A stretch of DNA of 9,121 bases from Clostridia bacterium (lineage in GTDB: Bacteria > Bacillota > Clostridia > Christensenellales > Aristaeellaceae): the NCBI GenBank assembly GCA_016296675.1, contig JAEDIV010000106.1, positions 1 to 9,121 of the forward strand, given 5' to 3'. The notes beneath the pieces were generated by a model. It made no database searches, was not told the origin of the DNA, and saw only the letters and a list, made by a program, of their open reading frames with translations. Shown one piece after another: positions 6,325 to 9,121 of the stretch; within the stretch, counting starts at the first letter, position 1, and every line of letters begins with the position of its first letter. A program made the position numbers and the translations under genes.

Positions 6325-8028
6325 TCAGATGCCAAGCTTCTTTTCTAACTCCGAAAGCCTCATAACAACTGCTTCGGTGGTTTCCTTCACGGCTTTTTCC
6401 GTGAAGGGATTTTCAAGATCTGCAAGCTTCAAAAGATCAAAGTAGCCTTTGCTGCCGCCGGCTTTGCACAATCTGACATAATCGTTCCAGGCAGAGGGCT
6501 GGTCTTTGAGCATTTTCAGATAGAACTGGAACGCGCAGATCTGCGCAAGCGCGTATTCTATATAATAGAAAGGATACATGAAGATGTGCTGCTTCTGCAT
6601 CCAGAAACCGCCTTCTTCGAGGAACGCGTTTCCGTCATAATCGCGCCAGGGCATGAATTCCTTTTCGATTTCGCGCCAGACTTTTCTGCGCTCTGTGCGG
6701 TTCATGCCGGGATTGTCGTACACGCGGTGCTGGAATTCGTCGACCACGCACATATAGGGAATGACGCCCAGCGCGCCCCAGAGATGGTCGTACAGATACA
6801 TGTCCGTTTTTTCGCCGAAGAAGTTTTTCATCCAGGGATAGGTGAAATGTTCCATGGCCATAGAGTGGATTTCGTTGATCTCGCTGGTGGAATGGGCAAG
6901 CGCGGGCAGCGGCTGGATGCGTCCTGCCAGATATCCCTCAAAGGCGTGTCCGGCTTCATGGGTAAGAACGCCCATATCCGCGGCGGTTCCGTTGAAATTG
7001 GAGAAAATAAACGGCGCTTTGTACATGGGAAGCGATGTGCAGTAGCCGCCGGGTCGTTTTCCCGGCTTGGACTCGAGGTCGAAAAGGTCATACTCCACCA
7101 TGAAGGAGAAAAATTCGCCGGTTTCTTCGGACAGCTCCTTATACATTGAAAGCGCTTTTTGAATCAGCTCGTCCTTGGTGCCCTCGGGATCTGCGTTTCC
7201 GCCGGCAAAAACGAGAGACTCGTCGTATTTGTACAGCTTGTCAAGGCCCAGGCGCTGTCTTTGCTTGTCATAGAGAAGCTGACAGGCGGGCGTTATGTAT
7301 TTTTTCACGTTCTCGCGGAAGGCCTTGACTTCTTCTCTTCCGTAGTCGAAGCGGCGGCGCTTGAGATAGGCCATATCGGTATAGCTTTCAAAGCCCAGCG
7401 TTTTCGCCATTTCGTTTCTGAGCGCGACCATCTCGTCGTAAACGTCGTCCAGTTCCCCGGAGATTTTCTGATACAGATCGCTCCACGCGAGGAAAGCTTC
7501 CTTACGGGTTTTGCGGTCTTCGGATTCCATCTGCTTTAAAAGGCCGTAGAAATTGACCGTTTTACCTCTGAATTCGGTGACCGCCGTTGCGGACGCTCTG
7601 GAATAGCGGCGAACGAGCTCGCTTTCCTTGATCTGCATGGGCACAAGCCGCTCGTCCTGAAAGCGAAGCGAGGCGCGCATGTTCTGAATGAGGATGGAGC
7701 CGAATTCCTTTTCAAAGTCGCCGACGAAGGGAGAATTCAAAAGCGCCGCTTCCGCCTGCATGGCAATCAAGGAAATGGCAGGGAACTCGGAATTGAAATA
7801 GCGGATTTCCTGATCGTAAAATGCGTCGGTCGTATCGACGGTGTTTCGGATGCTGGCGATGGATCGCATGGTCATGATTTCCATCGTCCTTTCAGAATGG
7901 GAGATCCATTCCTTTCGAAGCGCCTCGTAGCTTTCTGCGTTTCTGACCTTCTCTACATGCGCCTCCGCTTCCTTTTTATAGGCGGCAAGGTCCGGGCGGA
8001 CATAGGGGAGAGAGGAAAATTTCTGCAT
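6325..8028 (-). CDS. M3B family oligoendopeptidase (zinc metallopeptidase)
   Basis: A 567-residue cytosolic zinc peptidase that cleaves short peptides. The catalytic motif HEAGH is at 357-361 (His357 and His361 zinc ligands, Glu358 base). The third ligand is Glu386, exactly 25 residues after His361 in NEIHSMAMEH, the spacing found in M3 enzymes. The flanks DMGVLTHEAGHAFEGYLAG and the C-terminal Tyr-rich YYIEYALAQICAFQFY (around 517-532) are typical of the PepF-like M3B branch; the length fits the non-PepF M3 subgroup of about 550-570 residues. There is no signal peptide. The start ATG has TAGGAGGG just upstream (8033-8040). It begins 22 nt after the BNR-propeller gene and is probably cotranscribed with it, ending at the terminator at 6180-6216. 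Family certain; physiological substrate unknown, possibly general peptide turnover. Confidence 0.96.
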   Translation of the reverse strand: MQKFSSLPYVRPDLAAYKKEAEAHVEKVRNAESYEALRKEWISHSERTMEIMTMRSIASIRNTVDTTDAFYDQEIRYFNSEFPAISLIAMQAEAALLNSPFVGDFEKEFGSILIQNMRASLRFQDERLVPMQIKESELVRRYSRASATAVTEFRGKTVNFYGLLKQMESEDRKTRKEAFLAWSDLYQKISGELDDVYDEMVALRNEMAKTLGFESYTDMAYLKRRRFDYGREEVKAFRENVKKYITPACQLLYDKQRQRLGLDKLYKYDESLVFAGGNADPEGTKDELIQKALSMYKELSEETGEFFSFMVEYDLFDLESKPGKRPGGYCTSLPMYKAPFIFSNFNGTAADMGVLTHEAGHAFEGYLAGRIQPLPALAHSTSEINEIHSMAMEHFTYPWMKNFFGEKTDMYLYDHLWGALGVIPYMCVVDEFQHRVYDNPGMNRTERRKVWREIEKEFMPWRDYDGNAFLEEGGFWMQKQHIFMYPFYYIEYALAQICAFQFYLKMLKDQPSAWNDYVRLCKAGGSKGYFDLLKLADLENPFTEKAVKETTEAVVMRLSELEKKLGI

Positions 8029-8040
8029 AAAACCCTCCTA

Positions 8041-8060
8041 TAGTTATGTTTTAATAACTA
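8041..8060 (-). repeat. Inverted repeat between stop and ribosome-binding site
   Basis: tagttat (8041-8047) and ataacta (8054-8060) form a perfect 7-bp inverted repeat with a 6-nt loop. It includes the TAA stop of the propeller gene and ends 2 nt from the GGAGGG of the peptidase gene. It is AT-rich and weak, but a fold here could tune peptidase translation. Confidence 0.4.
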
Positions 8061-9046
8061 ATTTTGCAATAGGCAATCTGCCTGCGCATCCAGGTAAACG
8101 TGACGTGAAGATATTCTTCATCCGCGATGATCGCCGGATAGGAAAACTCGGCCCTTTTGTCTGCCTTTTCATCCCATTTGATATCGGCAAGCGTCTGAAA
8201 GTGCGAAAAAGTCTTTCCGTTGTCCGTGCTTTTCACGATCACAAGCGGGGTGCGCGCGCCCTTGTTTCCGAAAACCGGATTCAGGCAGAGGAACAGGCCT
8301 CGATTCGTCTTTACGATATCGATACCGCTGTTGTTGTTGGGAAGAAACGTATTGTACGCTTCAGAGAACGTCTTTCCGTAATCCTGCGAATCGCTTCTGA
8401 AAATATAGCCGCAGGTGGTTCTCAAAAGCGCATGAACACATCCGTCTTCGCTTTCCCAGAGGGTCGGCTGGATTGCGCCGACGCCGGAGATGAAATTTGC
8501 TTCGTCTTCGCGGTCGCAGTTCACGGGGATGGGGGAGAGGCAGTGAAATTTCTCGCCGTAATCTTCCGATACATCCACCCTCGGCCGCCACGAAACCGAC
8601 GTTTCATCAGAATTGGGCGCAAGCATCCATCCGTTAGAAAGCACAATCGGCTTTGAACGAACCGGGCCGTTTGCGCTTCCGTATGGCTCAGGCCTGGTCC
8701 ACGTATGTCCGCCGTCAAAGGATTCCGTGTGCCACGTGCGCCATTCGGGAATGATTTTTCCAACCTTGAAGCACACGCGTACCCCGCCCGGAATTTTAAA
8801 GATTACCGGGTTCCAATGCGCTACGTTTTCGACTTTCGCAAGGCATACAGGCGTTTCCCATCCATCCTGCGTGCGCCTTGAAAGCCAGATGCCGACATCG
8901 TCCGCCTTCTCGTGCGTACCTGCAAAATACACGCTTACGATATCGCCGTTTTCCATCTTTATAAGGCTGGATGCGTGGCACTGGGGAAAACACTGGCCGT
9001 CTTCAAACAAAAATTCGATTTTTTCAGTACATGCGGTTTCGTTCAT
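8051..9046 (-). CDS. BNR/Asp-box beta-propeller protein, sialidase superfamily (exo-alpha-sialidase-like)
   Basis: A 331-residue protein without signal peptide, so cytosolic. Asp-box motifs (S-x-D-x-G-x-T-W/F) appear at 109-116 (SFDGGHTW), 160-167 (SEDYGEKF), 220-227 (SQDYGKTF) and 273-280 (STDNGKTF), with a degenerate one near 56-63, marking blades of a sialidase-like propeller (BNR_2). Strongly patterned segments are CHASSLIKMENGD, GIWLSRR, NGPVRSKPIVLSNGW, IQPTLWES, LLRTT, LPNNNSGID, ARTPL and EFSYPAI. Arg130, Arg209, Arg265, Glu300 and Tyr303 are candidate active-site residues. The RIP motif carrying the first arginine of classical GH33 sialidases is replaced by CHASSL, so sialidase activity is doubtful; other glycan-acting propellers, such as rhamnosidase- or lyase-type enzymes, are possible. 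Start ATG 9046 has AAGGAG 9 nt upstream. Probably the first large gene of the pair with the peptidase. Confidence 0.85.
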   Translation of the reverse strand: MNETACTEKIEFLFEDGQCFPQCHASSLIKMENGDIVSVYFAGTHEKADDVGIWLSRRTQDGWETPVCLAKVENVAHWNPVIFKIPGGVRVCFKVGKIIPEWRTWHTESFDGGHTWTRPEPYGSANGPVRSKPIVLSNGWMLAPNSDETSVSWRPRVDVSEDYGEKFHCLSPIPVNCDREDEANFISGVGAIQPTLWESEDGCVHALLRTTCGYIFRSDSQDYGKTFSEAYNTFLPNNNSGIDIVKTNRGLFLCLNPVFGNKGARTPLVIVKSTDNGKTFSHFQTLADIKWDEKADKRAEFSYPAIIADEEYLHVTFTWMRRQIAYCKISY

Positions 9047-9059
9047 GGCTGCCTTCTCC

Positions 9060-9098
9060 TTATTCTAATATAAATATTTGTGATTTATACGAAAACAT
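9060..9098 (-). CDS. Possible 12-residue leader peptide upstream of the propeller gene
   Basis: ATG at 9098-9096 is preceded by AGGGAGGG (9112-9105) with 6-nt spacing, an excellent ribosome-binding site. The frame encodes MFSYKSQIFILE and stops at TAA (9062-9060), which overlaps the start of the AAGGAG that serves the propeller gene 14 nt later. It resembles no attenuation peptide I know, and the residues are not a run of one amino acid. It may be a translational-coupling leader or chance, and the window ends just upstream so the context is incomplete. Confidence 0.3.
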   Translation of the reverse strand: MFSYKSQIFILE

Positions 9099-9121
9099 AA
9101 ACGTCCCTCCCTTGTGAGGCG

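Noticed and set aside
6586..7149. 187-codon plus-strand open frame
   Set aside because: Antisense to the HExxH region of the peptidase; its His/Val/Phe-rich product is what the opposite strand of a GC-rich gene gives.
7147..7162. cre-like sequence TTGAAAGCGCTTTTT (catabolite repression site)
   Set aside because: It lacks the final CA of the consensus and lies deep inside the peptidase coding region, far from any start.
8105..8656. 183-codon plus-strand open frame
   Set aside because: Antisense to the well-supported propeller gene, with no family resemblance.

Overview
The window looks like chromosomal DNA of a Gram-positive anaerobe of the Clostridia (Bacillota). Supporting signs are strong AGGAGG-type ribosome-binding sites before almost every gene, a carbohydrate ABC importer operon without its own ATPase, a divergent AraC-type regulator, an M3B oligoendopeptidase, and mid-range GC. 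A gut or rumen lineage is plausible, but this is inference and the sequence alone does not fix the taxon.

Left half (120-4960, all minus strand, transcribed right to left): a four-gene sugar-import operon. Its order is a secreted solute-binding protein, a MalF-like permease, a MalG-like permease, and a cytosolic glycosidase-like protein. The glycosidase has a faint but position-specific resemblance to GH67 alpha-glucuronidases. The intercistronic gaps are 81, 3 and 20 nt. A strong hairpin lies in the gap after the binding-protein gene, as expected where the binding protein must be made in excess over the membrane subunits. No ATPase is encoded, so a shared MsmX/UgpC-type ATPase elsewhere is probably used.

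Centre (4961-6130): a divergent regulatory region of about 300 bp separates the importer operon from a plus-strand AraC/XylS regulator. The regulator has a good extended -10 promoter. The importer side has a good extended -10 (TGCTATAAA) but no recognisable -35. Two direct copies of CCAGTTAT sit where the -35 should be, which suggests activator-dependent transcription.

Right half (6131-9121): a convergent intergenic region carries a bidirectional terminator. It is followed by a second minus-strand gene pair: a cytosolic BNR/Asp-box beta-propeller protein of the sialidase superfamily that lacks the usual RIP arginine motif, then an M3B oligoendopeptidase 22 nt downstream. A 12-codon open frame with a strong ribosome-binding site ends just before the propeller gene and may be a leader peptide.

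Working model (inference): an oligosaccharide, perhaps uronic-acid bearing, induces the importer through the AraC protein, is imported intact, and is trimmed in the cytosol by the GH67-like enzyme. The propeller/peptidase pair may handle another glycan or glycopeptide and need not be co-regulated. No tRNA, rRNA, CRISPR array, insertion sequence or prophage gene was seen.
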